A stretch of 64,000 nucleotides of DNA. It comes from an uncultured Lacinutrix sp. (GTDB lineage Bacteria > Bacteroidota > Bacteroidia > Flavobacteriales > Flavobacteriaceae). Shown piece after piece: positions 44,590 to 53,927 of this stretch. The DNA is taken from the NCBI RefSeq assembly GCF_947500325.1, contig NZ_CANMRQ010000015.1, positions 18,108-82,107 on the forward strand. The letters run 5' to 3'. Positions within the stretch are counted from its first letter, which is position 1. Each line of letters starts with the position of its first letter. The position numbers and the translations under genes are program-made. Below the pieces are notes generated by a model. It saw nothing but the letters and a program-made list of their open reading frames with translations, ran no database searches and was not told where the DNA came from.

Positions 44590-45624
44590 TTCTTTTAAAT
44601 TTGGTTTCCTATATTCCATCTGTAAACCTTTATAATCATTAACTTTTTCTAACTGACTTAATTTAAAATGCTCTTGATTACAAGTTGGAACTATGCCTAG
44701 CTTGTCAAAATTTTCAGCAAGATACTCCTGTTCAAATTGGCCAGGTGTAGCAATGAAAAAGGCTTTCTTTCCTAATTTAGCTAAATCCATAACTGTAGTA
44801 TAGCCAGAACGAGAAATAATAAGTTCGCTACTATTTATAGCTTGCTCCAAAGCTTTAGAAGTCATAAAATTATAAATTGTAAAATTATTTATTTTAGAAA
44901 CTGTTTGCTCAGCTTCAATTTTCCCTTTTACAAAGAGAATGTTACCCTCAAAATATTTTAATGTTTCAAATAATTTGTCAGCAAGGATAGTGCGTTGAGG
45001 TTCTGGCCCAGAAAGCAAAACCATAATATCGTATTCTGTTTTTGTTTCCGTTTTATGTAATCGGCTTAAAGGACCAAGATAAGTTACGTTTATTTTTGTC
45101 TCATTATTAAGGTGTCCTAATTTTCCGCTTAGATTTGGTTCATTTTTAAAGTCTGGTACCCAAACAGAATCAAATTTCTTCATAATGTCATTATGAATCT
45201 TTGTGCTTAATGCTGATGTGTTTCCGCTTAATACATTTAATTGATGAGTAATAAAAACAGAAGGCACATTTTTGTTTCTAACGCCTAACCTGTTATCTGA
45301 TATAATTCCTGAAAGATTATATTTATTTATGAGTTGTTTTGTAGTTTTTTTCTCAGCTTTTTTAGCTTTTAACATTTTTGGAGTTTGTGCTAATAGTTTC
45401 CATTTTAAATCGCTTCCTTTTTTTGTATATTTTATATTATAAGCAGGAAGAGTTTCATGAATAAGATCAGGGAATTCTGTTTTAAGAAGTTGTAAGGCTT
45501 CGCCGTCACTAGCTATAATAGGTTCAAAATTATGTTCTATAAGCCAATTTATTATAGGAATACATCTAGTGGCATGTCCAATACCCCAATTGAGTGGAGC
45601 AACAAGAATTCGTTTTTTTATCAT
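44572..45624 (-). CDS. MurG-like glycosyltransferase family protein
   Basis: A 350-residue soluble protein with GT-B features: RILVAPLNWGIGHATRCIPI at the start (glycine loop and His), VFITHQLN near residue 132, LLSGPEPQRT near residue 198 and ELIISRSGYTTVMDLAKLGKKAFFIATPGQFEQEYLA (in pieces) near residue 275. The last block is the donor-binding site shared with MurG and UDP-GlcNAc-type transferases. The acceptor is unknown. I chose the Met at 45624; the upstream frame to 45720 adds residues not found in this family. Confidence 0.85.
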   Translation of the reverse strand: MIKKRILVAPLNWGIGHATRCIPIINWLIEHNFEPIIASDGEALQLLKTEFPDLIHETLPAYNIKYTKKGSDLKWKLLAQTPKMLKAKKAEKKTTKQLINKYNLSGIISDNRLGVRNKNVPSVFITHQLNVLSGNTSALSTKIHNDIMKKFDSVWVPDFKNEPNLSGKLGHLNNETKINVTYLGPLSRLHKTETKTEYDIMVLLSGPEPQRTILADKLFETLKYFEGNILFVKGKIEAEQTVSKINNFTIYNFMTSKALEQAINSSELIISRSGYTTVMDLAKLGKKAFFIATPGQFEQEYLAENFDKLGIVPTCNQEHFKLSQLEKVNDYKGLQMEYRKPNLKELFSLF

Positions 45625-45773
45625 ACTAATCGCAAAACGTCTAAAAGGTACATAAAGTTTCCTTTTTATTAAGTAAACTTTATTATATCCTTCTTTTATA
45701 GAAAAATCAAAGGTAATCATATAACCACTCTTTTATATTTCCTTAATTTTACCAAAAAATTAAATTAAAGTAA

Positions 45774-46448
45774 GTGGGAAGTAAAAACAAGCTCAAGCGG
45801 TTTAATGAAAATGAAACATTCGCTAATGTATTTCAACCTAAGCGTGAAGATTTAGTTGATGCGGATTATGAGTATAAAGGACATTGGAATGCCTCTGTAT
45901 TTAAAAATGAAAATCCATTAGTTTTAGAATTAGGATGTGGAAAAGGTGAGTACTCTGTGGAACTCGCAAAAAAATATCCTAATAAAAACTTTATAGGTAT
46001 AGATATAAAAGGTGCTAGGTTTTGGAGAGGAGCAAAAACGGCTATTGAAGAAAACATACCCAATGTCGCTTTTTTAAGAACCCAAATTGAACTTATAGAT
46101 TGTGCCTTTGCAGAAAATGAAGTCGATGAAATATGGATTACATTTCCAGATCCTCAAATAAAATATAAGCGTACTAAACACCGTATGACAAATTCTGAAT
46201 TTTTAAAACGCTATAAAAAGGTTTTAAAACCAGATGGAGTAATGAATTTAAAAACAGATAGTGAATTTATGCATGGTTATACTTTAGGTTTATTACATGG
46301 CGAAGGACATGAAGTATTGTATGCAAACCATAATGTATATAAACAAGAAGGAAGCCCAGAAGAGGTTACTAGTATACAAACACATTATGAGAGTATCTAT
46401 TTAGAACAAAACAAACCAATTACGTATATTAGATTTAAAATTAAGTAA
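45774..46448 (+). CDS. trmB: tRNA (guanine-N7-)-methyltransferase
   Basis: A 224-residue SAM-dependent enzyme that makes m7G46 in the variable loop of tRNA. The SAM loop LELGCGKGEYSVELAKKYP is near residue 51, followed by FIGIDIKGARFWRGAK and the TrmB signature IWITFPDPQIKYKRTKHR near residue 121. The start is GTG at 45774. The LysE-type gene begins one base behind its stop, so the two are coupled. Confidence 0.95.
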   Translation: MGSKNKLKRFNENETFANVFQPKREDLVDADYEYKGHWNASVFKNENPLVLELGCGKGEYSVELAKKYPNKNFIGIDIKGARFWRGAKTAIEENIPNVAFLRTQIELIDCAFAENEVDEIWITFPDPQIKYKRTKHRMTNSEFLKRYKKVLKPDGVMNLKTDSEFMHGYTLGLLHGEGHEVLYANHNVYKQEGSPEEVTSIQTHYESIYLEQNKPITYIRFKIK

Positions 46449-46449
46449 T

Positions 46450-47079
46450 TTGGAAATTACAATCGCTTTTGGATTGGGATTAATAGTTGCTATACTTGGC
46501 GTTATTCCTCCTGGTTTACTTAACATGACTGCTGCTAAGGTTAGTATTAATGATGGGCACAACCGTGCTATTATGTTTTCTATTGGTGTTTGCATTGTTG
46601 TTGTTGTTCAAACACTAATAGCTTTATTATTTGCTAGCTATTTAACAAATCACCCAGATGTTACTAATATACTACAACGAGTTGCTTTTGTGATTTTTGT
46701 TTTACTTACTATTTATTTTCTGTTATTAGCTAATAAGGAGACCAAGCCAGATGTAGATCATATAGTAACTAGTAAAAAAGGACGTTTTTTTCAGGGTATT
46801 TTACTGTCGAGTTTAAATGTGTTTCCTATACCTTATCAGGCTTATATGGGGACAACATTAGCAACGGCAAGTTTAATGGTTTTAAATATAACTAGTATAG
46901 CATCTTATGTTGCAGGTGCAGCAACTGGAACTTTTGTAATGCTTTACGTTTATATCTTTTTCTTTAAACGTATAAAGAGCAAAAAACTTAGATCACAAAA
47001 AAATATTAATTTTAGTATTGGATTGGTAACGGGAATTATAGCCATTTTTACTTTAGTTAATATTATTAAAGAATGGTAG
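46450..47079 (+). CDS. LysE-family exporter
   Basis: A 209-residue inner-membrane protein with about six hydrophobic segments. The opening GLIVAILGVIPPGLLNMTAAKVSINDGHNRA (in pieces) contains the conserved PPGP-like PPGL and AKV-x-G pattern of LysE/RhtB transporters, which export amino acids or related small molecules. The start is a TTG one base after the trmB stop. Substrate is unknown. Confidence 0.82.
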   Translation: MEITIAFGLGLIVAILGVIPPGLLNMTAAKVSINDGHNRAIMFSIGVCIVVVVQTLIALLFASYLTNHPDVTNILQRVAFVIFVLLTIYFLLLANKETKPDVDHIVTSKKGRFFQGILLSSLNVFPIPYQAYMGTTLATASLMVLNITSIASYVAGAATGTFVMLYVYIFFFKRIKSKKLRSQKNINFSIGLVTGIIAIFTLVNIIKEW

Positions 47080-47118
47080 TGTTTCCAAATAATAATTAAA
47101 AAACCTAAGCGCATTGTT

Positions 47119-47448
47119 ATGAAAACCGAAACACTTAATTTTTTTGAAAAAGTATATGAGGTTGCCCGACAAATACCATATGGTAAAGTTACAAGTTATG
47201 GTGCTATAGGGAATTATCTAGGAGCGCCAAGAAGTGCTAGAATGGTAGGTTATGCTATGAATGGTTCTGTTGGAAAAGATGTGCCAGCACATAGAGTAGT
47301 TAACAAAAAAGGATTGTTAACAGGAAAACATCATTTTGATGGCACAAACCTTATGCAACAGCTTTTAGAAAGTGAAGGCGTTGAAATTATTGATAATCAA
47401 ATTCAAAATTTAGAGAGCGTGTATTGGGATCCTTCAAAAGCACTTTAA
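47119..47448 (+). CDS. Alkyltransferase-like (ATL) DNA repair protein
   Basis: A 109-residue protein homologous to the DNA-binding domain of O6-methylguanine methyltransferase. The helix GKVTSYGAIGNYLGAPRSARMVGYAM is conserved, but the active-site PCHR reads PAHR (Ala57). ATL proteins cannot accept the alkyl group; they bind O6-alkylguanine and hand it to nucleotide-excision repair. The missing Cys therefore defines the class and is not a defect. It lies between the LysE gene and mrp. Confidence 0.93.
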   Translation: MKTETLNFFEKVYEVARQIPYGKVTSYGAIGNYLGAPRSARMVGYAMNGSVGKDVPAHRVVNKKGLLTGKHHFDGTNLMQQLLESEGVEIIDNQIQNLESVYWDPSKAL

Positions 47449-47498
47449 ATAATTATAAATTTTATAAATACTACAATAAAAAACTTCAAACTAAGCAC

Positions 47499-47529
47499 TT
47501 TATTCTTCAAGGTTTATGTAGTATCTTTG
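47499..47529 (+). promoter_or_regulatory. Promoter of the mrp-ferredoxin operon
   Basis: TTTA at 47499-47502 and TATCTTTG at 47522-47529, 19 bases apart, lie 28 bases before the mrp start. Confidence 0.65.
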
Positions 47530-47556
47530 CACTTTAGAATAAATCTAAATTAGCGA

Positions 47557-48693
47557 ATGAAATTCACAAAACAAGATATATTAAAAGCATTAGAAACTAT
47601 AACGGTTCCTGGAGAAGGGCAAAATATGGTAGACAGTGGTGCTGTTAAAAATGTAGTCACTTTTGCAGATGAGGTAATAGTGGATATAACAATAAAAAAC
47701 CCAGCTTTGCAAGCAAGGAAAAAGACCGAAGTTGAAATACTTAAAACTATTCATGAAAAAGTTTATGAAAAGGCACAAGTAAAAGTTAACTTAAAAGTTG
47801 AAGCTCCTGTAAAACCTGCTTCTAATGAAATAAAAGGAAAAACAATTCCTGGTATTCAAAATATAGTTGCAGTAGCCTCTGGAAAAGGTGGTGTTGGTAA
47901 ATCTACAGTAACAGCGAACTTAGCTGTTACATTAGCAAAAATGGGCTTTAAAGTTGGTGTTTTAGATGCAGATATTTATGGGCCATCAATGCCAATTATG
48001 TTAGATGTTGAAATGGAAAGACCTTTGTCTGTTACAGTTGATGGGAAATCTAAAATGAAACCAGTAGAAAATTACGGCGTTAAAATATTATCTATAGGAT
48101 TTTTTACTAAACCAGACCAAGCAGTTGTCTGGCGTGGACCAATGGCAGCAAAAGCATTAAACCAAATGATTTTTGACGCGGCTTGGGGCGAGTTAGATTT
48201 TTTACTGTTAGACCTACCTCCTGGAACTGGAGATATTCATTTAAGTATTATGCAGTCGCTTCCAATTACTGGAGCAGTTGTAGTAAGTACACCACAGAAT
48301 GTAGCTTTAGCTGATGCTAAAAAAGGAGTTGCAATGTTTCAGCAAGAAAGTATTAATGTACCTGTTTTAGGTATTATAGAAAACATGGCCTATTTTACTC
48401 CAGAAGAATTGCCAGATAATAAATACTATATTTTTGGAAAGGAAGGTGCAAAACATTTATCAGAAGATTTAAATGTGCCGCTTTTAGGAGAAATTCCTTT
48501 AGTACAAAGTATACGAGAAGCAGGTGATGTAGGTAGGCCAGCAGCACTACAAACAGCTACAGCATTAGAAAAAGCATTTGAGGTAATAACACAAAACGTG
48601 GTACAGGAAGTAGTAAATAGAAATACAGATTTACCTCCAACCGAAGCGATAAAAATAACAACAATGGCTGGATGCTCAGCAGTTAAAAAATAG
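47557..48693 (+). CDS. Mrp/NBP35-type Fe-S carrier ATPase
   Basis: A 378-residue cytosolic P-loop ATPase. An N-terminal MIP18/DUF59 domain (about residues 1-85) precedes the deviant Walker motif GKGGVGKST at about 109-117. DADIYGPSMPIM and LLLDLPPGTGD follow. Such proteins bind and deliver [4Fe-4S] clusters to target enzymes. The CxxC of classical Mrp is not seen, but a Cys appears in the C-terminal AGCSAVKK tail. It is the first gene of a redox operon with NifU-like, reductase and ferredoxin genes. Confidence 0.93.
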   Translation: MKFTKQDILKALETITVPGEGQNMVDSGAVKNVVTFADEVIVDITIKNPALQARKKTEVEILKTIHEKVYEKAQVKVNLKVEAPVKPASNEIKGKTIPGIQNIVAVASGKGGVGKSTVTANLAVTLAKMGFKVGVLDADIYGPSMPIMLDVEMERPLSVTVDGKSKMKPVENYGVKILSIGFFTKPDQAVVWRGPMAAKALNQMIFDAAWGELDFLLLDLPPGTGDIHLSIMQSLPITGAVVVSTPQNVALADAKKGVAMFQQESINVPVLGIIENMAYFTPEELPDNKYYIFGKEGAKHLSEDLNVPLLGEIPLVQSIREAGDVGRPAALQTATALEKAFEVITQNVVQEVVNRNTDLPPTEAIKITTMAGCSAVKK

Positions 48694-48696
48694 CAA

Positions 48697-48939
48697 ATGA
48701 CAACAGAAGAACTTAGAGTTAATGTAGAAAAAGCGTTAGATGAAATTCGTCCGTTTTTACAAAGTGATGGAGGAGACATTTCATTGTTAGCTATTGAAGA
48801 TGATAAATTAGTAAAAGTGCAACTTGAAGGCGCATGTGTTGGTTGTAGTGTTAACCAAATGACACTTAAATCTGGAGTCGAGATGACTATTAAAAAATAC
48901 GCACCTCAAATTGAGAAGGTCATAAATATTGAGAATTAA
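48697..48939 (+). CDS. NifU C-terminal domain Fe-S scaffold
   Basis: An 80-residue protein that is only the NifU-like C-terminal (Nfu) domain: RPFLQSDGGDISLL near residue 18 and the cluster-binding GACVGCSVNQMTLKSGVE with Cys47 and Cys50. It carries an Fe-S cluster, probably as a dimer, for transfer to apo-enzymes. It starts 3 bases after mrp, a pairing that makes a carrier and an ATPase for the same pathway. Confidence 0.94.
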   Translation: MTTEELRVNVEKALDEIRPFLQSDGGDISLLAIEDDKLVKVQLEGACVGCSVNQMTLKSGVEMTIKKYAPQIEKVINIEN

Positions 48940-48944
48940 GATTT

Positions 48945-50006
48945 ATGATTACAACTGATATTCTAATTATTGGCGCTGGACCAACAGGCCTATTTACAGT
49001 TTTTGAAGCAGGTTTACTAAAGTTAAAATGTCATTTAATAGATGCATTACCGCAACCTGGCGGACAATGTTCGGAAATATACCCAAAGAAACCAATCTAT
49101 GATATTCCTGCTTACCCAGAAATTCTTGCAGGAGATTTAACTGAAAAACTTCTTGAGCAATGTAAACAATTTGAACCTGGATTTACTCTAGGTGAACGAG
49201 CAGAAACGATAGAAAAGCAAGAAGATGGTAGTTTTATTGTAACAACTAATAAAGGAACAAAACATCAAGCACCAGTAATTGCTATTGCAGGTGGATTGGG
49301 TAGTTTTGAACCGAGAAAACCTTTAATTCATAATATTACAGATTTTGAAGATAAAGGCGTTGAGTATATTATTAAAGACCCTGAAATATATAGAAATAAG
49401 AAAGTCGTTATTGCAGGCGGCGGAGATTCTGCTTTAGATTGGAGTATCTTTTTAAGCGATGTTGCTTCAGAAGTTACTTTAATACATAGAAGAAATGAAT
49501 TTCGTGGGCATTTAGATTCTGTAGAAAAAGTACAAGAATTAAAGAATGCAGGCAAAATTAATTTAGTAACTCCAGCAGAAGTTGTTGGTATTCTTGGAGA
49601 TGATAAGGTTTCGGGTGTTGTTGTAAAACAAGCAGAGCATATTGAAAAAGAATTCGAAATTGAGACCGATCACTTTATCCCACTTTTTGGTTTGTCACCA
49701 AAGCTAGGGCCAATTGCAAATTGGGGATTAGAGATTGAGAAAAATGCTATTAAAGTAAATAACAGTTTAGATTATCAAACCAATATTCCAGGCATATACG
49801 CTATAGGGGATGTTAATACATATCCAGGTAAATTAAAATTAATTCTGTGTGGTTTTCATGAAGCAACATTAATGTGTCAATCTGCATATCAAATAATAAA
49901 CCCTGGAAAACGCTACGTAATGAAATATACAACAGTAGCAGGAGTTGATGGTTTTGATGGTACTAGAAAGGAAGCACCAAAAGCAGTAGTTAAAAAGATA
50001 GAATAA
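48945..50006 (+). CDS. Ferredoxin/flavodoxin-NADP+ reductase, TrxR-like type
   Basis: A 353-residue flavoprotein with two dinucleotide-binding motifs, IIGAGPTGLF at residues 7-16 and VIAGGGDSALDW near residue 150. It has PQPGGQCSEIYPKKPIYDIP near residue 40 and no CxxC redox pair between the domains. That absence, with the C-terminal tail, marks the ferredoxin-NADP+ reductase (YumC) type and not thioredoxin reductase. The ferredoxin gene 29 bases downstream is its probable partner. Confidence 0.92.
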   Translation: MITTDILIIGAGPTGLFTVFEAGLLKLKCHLIDALPQPGGQCSEIYPKKPIYDIPAYPEILAGDLTEKLLEQCKQFEPGFTLGERAETIEKQEDGSFIVTTNKGTKHQAPVIAIAGGLGSFEPRKPLIHNITDFEDKGVEYIIKDPEIYRNKKVVIAGGGDSALDWSIFLSDVASEVTLIHRRNEFRGHLDSVEKVQELKNAGKINLVTPAEVVGILGDDKVSGVVVKQAEHIEKEFEIETDHFIPLFGLSPKLGPIANWGLEIEKNAIKVNNSLDYQTNIPGIYAIGDVNTYPGKLKLILCGFHEATLMCQSAYQIINPGKRYVMKYTTVAGVDGFDGTRKEAPKAVVKKIE

Positions 50007-50034
50007 AAGGTATAGATTTTGTTATAGAAAAATT

Positions 50035-50367
50035 ATGGAGCAAGACATAAATATTACAATAACAGATAGAGAAGGTGCAATTCACAAAATTCAAGCGCCA
50101 ACAGATATGGCAATGAATTTAATGGAAGTTGTACGATCTTATGAGTTAGCTCCAGAAGGCACAATAGGAGTTTGTGGAGGTATGGCTATGTGTGCTTCTT
50201 GTCAATGTTATGTACTAAGTAAAACAGAATTACCAGAAATGCAAGACGATGAAGAAGCTATGCTTTCTGAAGCGTTTTATGTTAAAGATAATTCTCGTTT
50301 AGGTTGCCAAATACAAATAACACCAGAAATGGAAGGTTTAGAGGTTGAGTTAGCGCCAGAAAGCTAA
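50035..50367 (+). CDS. Adrenodoxin-type [2Fe-2S] ferredoxin
   Basis: A 110-residue electron carrier. The cluster ligands are Cys47, Cys53, Cys56 (C-x5-C-x2-C) and Cys91 in RLGCQI, the spacing of the adrenodoxin/Isc class. It probably takes electrons from the reductase encoded just upstream and supplies Fe-S assembly or oxygenases. The stop overlaps the convergent phosphoesterase gene by 4 bases. Confidence 0.95.
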   Translation: MEQDINITITDREGAIHKIQAPTDMAMNLMEVVRSYELAPEGTIGVCGGMAMCASCQCYVLSKTELPEMQDDEEAMLSEAFYVKDNSRLGCQIQITPEMEGLEVELAPES

Positions 50368-51263
50368 TTTGTTTTATAGTTTTCCAGTGCAGTAGGTCCT
50401 TCTAATAATACTCTTACAATTTGTAAGGTGCCATCTTCTGTAGTAGCAATCTGCCATTTAATTAATGAGATTTCACCATTCTCAATTTCAATGCCAGTTA
50501 TGCTTCTTGGATGTACACAGCTACCATCATTAAAAAAGGGAATGTCACCGGGTTCAGGAAAACGAGGTCTATGCGTATGGCCTACAATGGTTAATAAATT
50601 GTTGTTATCTGCAATCCATTTTTTTGTTCTACGTTCTACTTTAATAAGTTCTTTGTAGTTTTTTGCCGGACTTGTTGGATCTGCAATCCCCATAACATTT
50701 AAGGGTTTCCAAAGTACGCGTACCATAAATCGACTCCATTTCCAGAAAATATAATTCCACCAATCTGCTTGATGGCCATGCGTTAAAAATAATTCTTGCT
50801 CTGTTTGTGTGTGTCTTAATACTACAGCTTCATGATATTTTATATCACAAAACAAATCGACATCTTCTCCAGTTTTAGCATCAAAATAAGTAGATAAATA
50901 CTTCTTTACATATTTAGGATCTCTATAAACCATATCGTGATTTCCCCATATCATATGCAAACGATCTTGTTCATGAAATAACTTCATTAGCAGATATACG
51001 TTTTTATGAGCATTTAAAATGGATTCAAAAGAGAGGTTTTCCCATAATTCATCACCGTCACCAAGTTCACAATAGCTAAAGCCTTCAGCATAATAATGTT
51101 TTAAAGCATGAAAATAGATATTTCTATTATTTGCAAAATCATCAGCAAAACTATTATCACCGCGATGACAATCACTAAACAATATAATCTTACTGTCATT
51201 ATCAAAGTCGACAATTTTTGCTTCTTTATAAGCGCGATCTAACCTCTTTTTAGCTGAAAACAT
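50364..51263 (-). CDS. Metallophosphoesterase
   Basis: A 299-residue calcineurin-like phosphoesterase. The metal motifs are complete: LFSDCHRGD near residue 28, ELGDGDELWEN near residue 65, WGNHDMVYR near residue 105, and THGHQADWWN near residue 160 and GHTHRPRF near residue 228. The layout is like UDP-2,3-diacylglucosamine hydrolase (LpxH), but the family is wide and I do not assign LpxH. No signal peptide is present. Confidence 0.85.
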   Translation of the reverse strand: MFSAKKRLDRAYKEAKIVDFDNDSKIILFSDCHRGDNSFADDFANNRNIYFHALKHYYAEGFSYCELGDGDELWENLSFESILNAHKNVYLLMKLFHEQDRLHMIWGNHDMVYRDPKYVKKYLSTYFDAKTGEDVDLFCDIKYHEAVVLRHTQTEQELFLTHGHQADWWNYIFWKWSRFMVRVLWKPLNVMGIADPTSPAKNYKELIKVERRTKKWIADNNNLLTIVGHTHRPRFPEPGDIPFFNDGSCVHPRSITGIEIENGEISLIKWQIATTEDGTLQIVRVLLEGPTALENYKTN

Positions 51264-51283
51264 ATAAGTAAAAATAGCATAAA

Positions 51284-51314
51284 AAAAATGCTCATCAAAT
51301 AGAGGAGCATTTTT
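51284..51314. terminator. Terminator behind the acyl-CoA dehydrogenase gene
   Basis: AAAAATGCTC and GAGCATTTTT form a 10-bp stem with an 11-base loop and a T-run on the minus strand. Confidence 0.85.
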
Positions 51315-51370
51315 ATATTATTTAGTCTTTTTTATATCTAAGAATAAATTACCAAATGTTGTTTAGAGAT

Positions 51371-52549
51371 CTATTTAAAAGCATTTAACCCAGTAACATC
51401 TAAACCTGTAATTAGTAAGTGTATATCATGCGTACCTTCATAGGTTACTACACTTTCTAGGTTCATCATGTGTCTCATAATGCTGTATTCTCCAGAGATT
51501 CCCATACCACCTAACATTTGTCTAGCATCTCGAGCAATTTTTAAAGCCATATCAACGTTGTTACGCTTTGCCATGGAGATTTGAGCAGAAGTAGCAGTGC
51601 CCTTTTCTCTCATGACACCTAAACGCCAAGCTAATAATTGCGCTTTGGTAATTTCTGTAATCATTTCGGCTAATTTCTTTTGTTGTAATTGAAATTGACC
51701 TATTGGTTTGCCAAATTGTAATCTTTCTTTACTATATCTTAAAGCAGTATCATAACAGTCCATTGCAGCTCCAATTGCACCCCAAGCAATACCAAAACGA
51801 GCAGAATCTAAACAACCTAATGGTGCGCCTAATCCAGATTTGTTTGGTAATAAGTTCTCTTTTGGTACTTTAACGTTATCAAAAATAAGTTCCCCAGTTG
51901 CACTAGCTCGTAAAGACCATTTGTTATGCGTTTCTGGAGTTGAGAAACCTTCCATGCCACGTTCTACAATTAAACCATGAATACGGCCTTCTTCGTTTTT
52001 AGCCCATACAACAGCAATTTGACAAAAAGGAGAGTTTGAAATCCACATTTTTGCTCCATTAAGAAGATAATGGTCTCCCATATCTTTAAAATTAGTAACC
52101 ATTCCACCTGGATTAGAACCGTGATCTGGTTCTGTTAATCCAAAACTTCCAATCCATTCACCGCTAGCTAATTTTGGTAAATATTTTTTACGCTGGTCTT
52201 CGTTTCCATATTTCCAAATAGGATACATCACTAAAGAAGATTGTACAGATGCTGTACTACGAACGCCAGAGTCACCACGTTCTATTTCTTGCATAATTAA
52301 TCCATAAGAAATTTGATCTAAACCTGCGCCACCATATTCTTCAGGAATATATGGTCCAAAAGCACCTATTTCTGCTAATCCATTAACAATTTGTTCTGGA
52401 AATTCAGCTCTTTGAGCGTAATCTTCAATAATAGGAGAGACATCACGTTTAACCCATTCACGGGCTGCGTCACGTACTAATTTATGTTCTTCAGTTAAAA
52501 GCTCATCAAGATTGTAATAATCTGGTGCTTCAAATAAATCTGGTTTCAT
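51371..52549 (-). CDS. Acyl-CoA dehydrogenase (glutaryl-CoA dehydrogenase-like)
   Basis: A 392-residue flavoenzyme of beta-oxidation type. FAD-binding GLTEPDHGSNPGGM and WISNSPF are near residues 138-172, and the catalytic base lies in SVVTYEGTHDIHLLITG near residue 372. The residue pattern, with LRASATGELIFDNVKVP, is closest to glutaryl-CoA dehydrogenase, which makes crotonyl-CoA in lysine and tryptophan breakdown. That call is from memory of pattern. The saccharopine dehydrogenase family gene is distant, so no local pathway supports it. Confidence 0.88.
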   Translation of the reverse strand: MKPDLFEAPDYYNLDELLTEEHKLVRDAAREWVKRDVSPIIEDYAQRAEFPEQIVNGLAEIGAFGPYIPEEYGGAGLDQISYGLIMQEIERGDSGVRSTASVQSSLVMYPIWKYGNEDQRKKYLPKLASGEWIGSFGLTEPDHGSNPGGMVTNFKDMGDHYLLNGAKMWISNSPFCQIAVVWAKNEEGRIHGLIVERGMEGFSTPETHNKWSLRASATGELIFDNVKVPKENLLPNKSGLGAPLGCLDSARFGIAWGAIGAAMDCYDTALRYSKERLQFGKPIGQFQLQQKKLAEMITEITKAQLLAWRLGVMREKGTATSAQISMAKRNNVDMALKIARDARQMLGGMGISGEYSIMRHMMNLESVVTYEGTHDIHLLITGLDVTGLNAFK

Positions 52550-52611
52550 AATGTAATTTTAAATTCGGTTTTCAAAAATAGCGAAAACGTTTGCAGTTAA
52601 CAATTTAAAAT

Positions 52612-53325
52612 CTACATTTTCAAGTAAAAATCTTTTGTTAGATTAATATAATCTGCTGTGTATTTGTGTCTTGCAGATTCTATAGTAAGTTCCGAGGTTT
52701 TTATGTCGCTTTTATAAAAAGAAAATTCTAAAAGACTACGTTTAAATTCTGTTTTAGGATTGCCTTTAACGCGTAGAATTTTATTAACGTTTAAATTTAC
52801 TGCAGATGCTAATGTAATAAAACGTGATTCTTCATTAAATGGAATAATAACGCAAAAAATACCGTCATCAATTAATAGTTTTGAAGCACTATCTACTAAA
52901 TGTTCAAAAGGCATTGCGTCTTGAAAACGTGCTAAATCACGTTGGGAGTCTTCAGTTTTAAAATCTTCAGAATAGAATGGCGGATTAGAAATAATTAAGT
53001 CGTATTTATCCTCAATTTCTTCTGTGAATTCTGCTAAATCTGCATGATAACAAAATAATCTATCTCCCCAATTTGAGGCTTCAAAATTATCAACACATTG
53101 TTCGTAAGCTAATTCATCAATTTCTAAAGCATCAATAACTTCTGCATTACTACGTTGTGCTAGCATTAAAGATAGAACACCTGTGCCAGCACCAATATCT
53201 AAAATGGCAAATGGATTTTTTTCAATACTAGACCAAGCTCCTAATAAAACACCATCAGTACCTATTTTCATAGCGCATTGGTCTTGGTTAACTGTGAACT
53301 CTTTGAATTTAAAAGGTTTATTCAT
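52612..53325 (-). CDS. trmN6: tRNA1(Val) (adenine(37)-N6)-methyltransferase
   Basis: A 237-residue SAM-dependent methyltransferase. The SAM motif LDIGAGTGVLSLMLAQR is at about residues 42-58, and the amino-methyltransferase motif NPPF is at 114-117. The N-terminal FKFKEFTVNQDQCAMKIGTDGVLLGAW is diagnostic for TrmN6/YfiC. It lies 6 bases downstream of rimM in the rpsP-rimM operon. Confidence 0.9.
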   Translation of the reverse strand: MNKPFKFKEFTVNQDQCAMKIGTDGVLLGAWSSIEKNPFAILDIGAGTGVLSLMLAQRSNAEVIDALEIDELAYEQCVDNFEASNWGDRLFCYHADLAEFTEEIEDKYDLIISNPPFYSEDFKTEDSQRDLARFQDAMPFEHLVDSASKLLIDDGIFCVIIPFNEESRFITLASAVNLNVNKILRVKGNPKTEFKRSLLEFSFYKSDIKTSELTIESARHKYTADYINLTKDFYLKM

Positions 53326-53331
53326 AGTAAA

Positions 53332-53862
53332 TTAGTCTTCAATATATAAATCTATAAGGCCTTCCGGAGTATCAACAATTATCTTTTTATTTTCTTTATC
53401 TACTTTGTTTATAAAGTGGTCATTCATAGGAATTAAAATTTCGATGCCGTTTCTATCAATTTCAAAAAGAGATTGTGAGGTTGTATCGTTAACTCCTTTT
53501 ATGATTCCAACGTGACCGAAATTGATATCTTCTACAGAAAAACCAATAATTTCATGAAAATAAAATTTATCATCTTCAAGTTCTGGTAAAAAAGAAAGAG
53601 GTAAGTAGCATTCGCTTTTAATTAGAGCGTCTGCGTCTGTTTCTGTATCGACATCTTCAAATTTCACACGTAATAATTCAGATTTATGTAATTGAGAGCT
53701 TTCAATAAAAAAAGGAATTAAATTACCTCTTAAGTCTATAAATACAGATTCAAGATTTTCATATAAATCAGGTTCATCTGTATCTAATTTTATTAAAAGT
53801 TCTCCTTTAAAACTGTATTTTTTTACAATTTTCCCAAGGAAAAAACACGCGTCTTTATTCAT
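53332..53862 (-). CDS. rimM: 16S rRNA processing protein RimM
   Basis: A 176-residue ribosome maturation factor. The N-terminal GKIVKKYSFKGELLIKL and RVKFEDVDTETDADALI regions form the RimM barrel, and the C-terminal PRC-barrel (about residues 100-176) has FYFHEIIGFSV and ends in GLIDLY. RimM binds ribosomal protein S19 and matures the 30S head. The gene follows rpsP but a terminator hairpin separates them. Confidence 0.93.
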   Translation of the reverse strand: MNKDACFFLGKIVKKYSFKGELLIKLDTDEPDLYENLESVFIDLRGNLIPFFIESSQLHKSELLRVKFEDVDTETDADALIKSECYLPLSFLPELEDDKFYFHEIIGFSVEDINFGHVGIIKGVNDTTSQSLFEIDRNGIEILIPMNDHFINKVDKENKKIIVDTPEGLIDLYIED

Positions 53863-53878
53863 AACTATTTTGCATAAA

Positions 53879-53905
53879 AAACTCCGATAGCAACTATCGG
53901 AGTTT
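53879..53905 (-). terminator. Terminator hairpin between rpsP and rimM
   Basis: AAACTCCGATAG and CTATCGGAGTTT form a perfect 12-bp stem with a 3-base loop, followed by six T (shared with the stem) on the minus strand. It lies 23 bases behind the rpsP stop and 17 bases before the rimM start. Confidence 0.88.
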
Positions 53906-53927
53906 AAAAGTATAAAAAATTAATTTT

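Noticed and set aside
47119..47448. Broken O6-methylguanine methyltransferase
   Set aside because: The missing Cys (PAHR) defines the ATL class; the rest of the protein is intact, so it is not a pseudogene.
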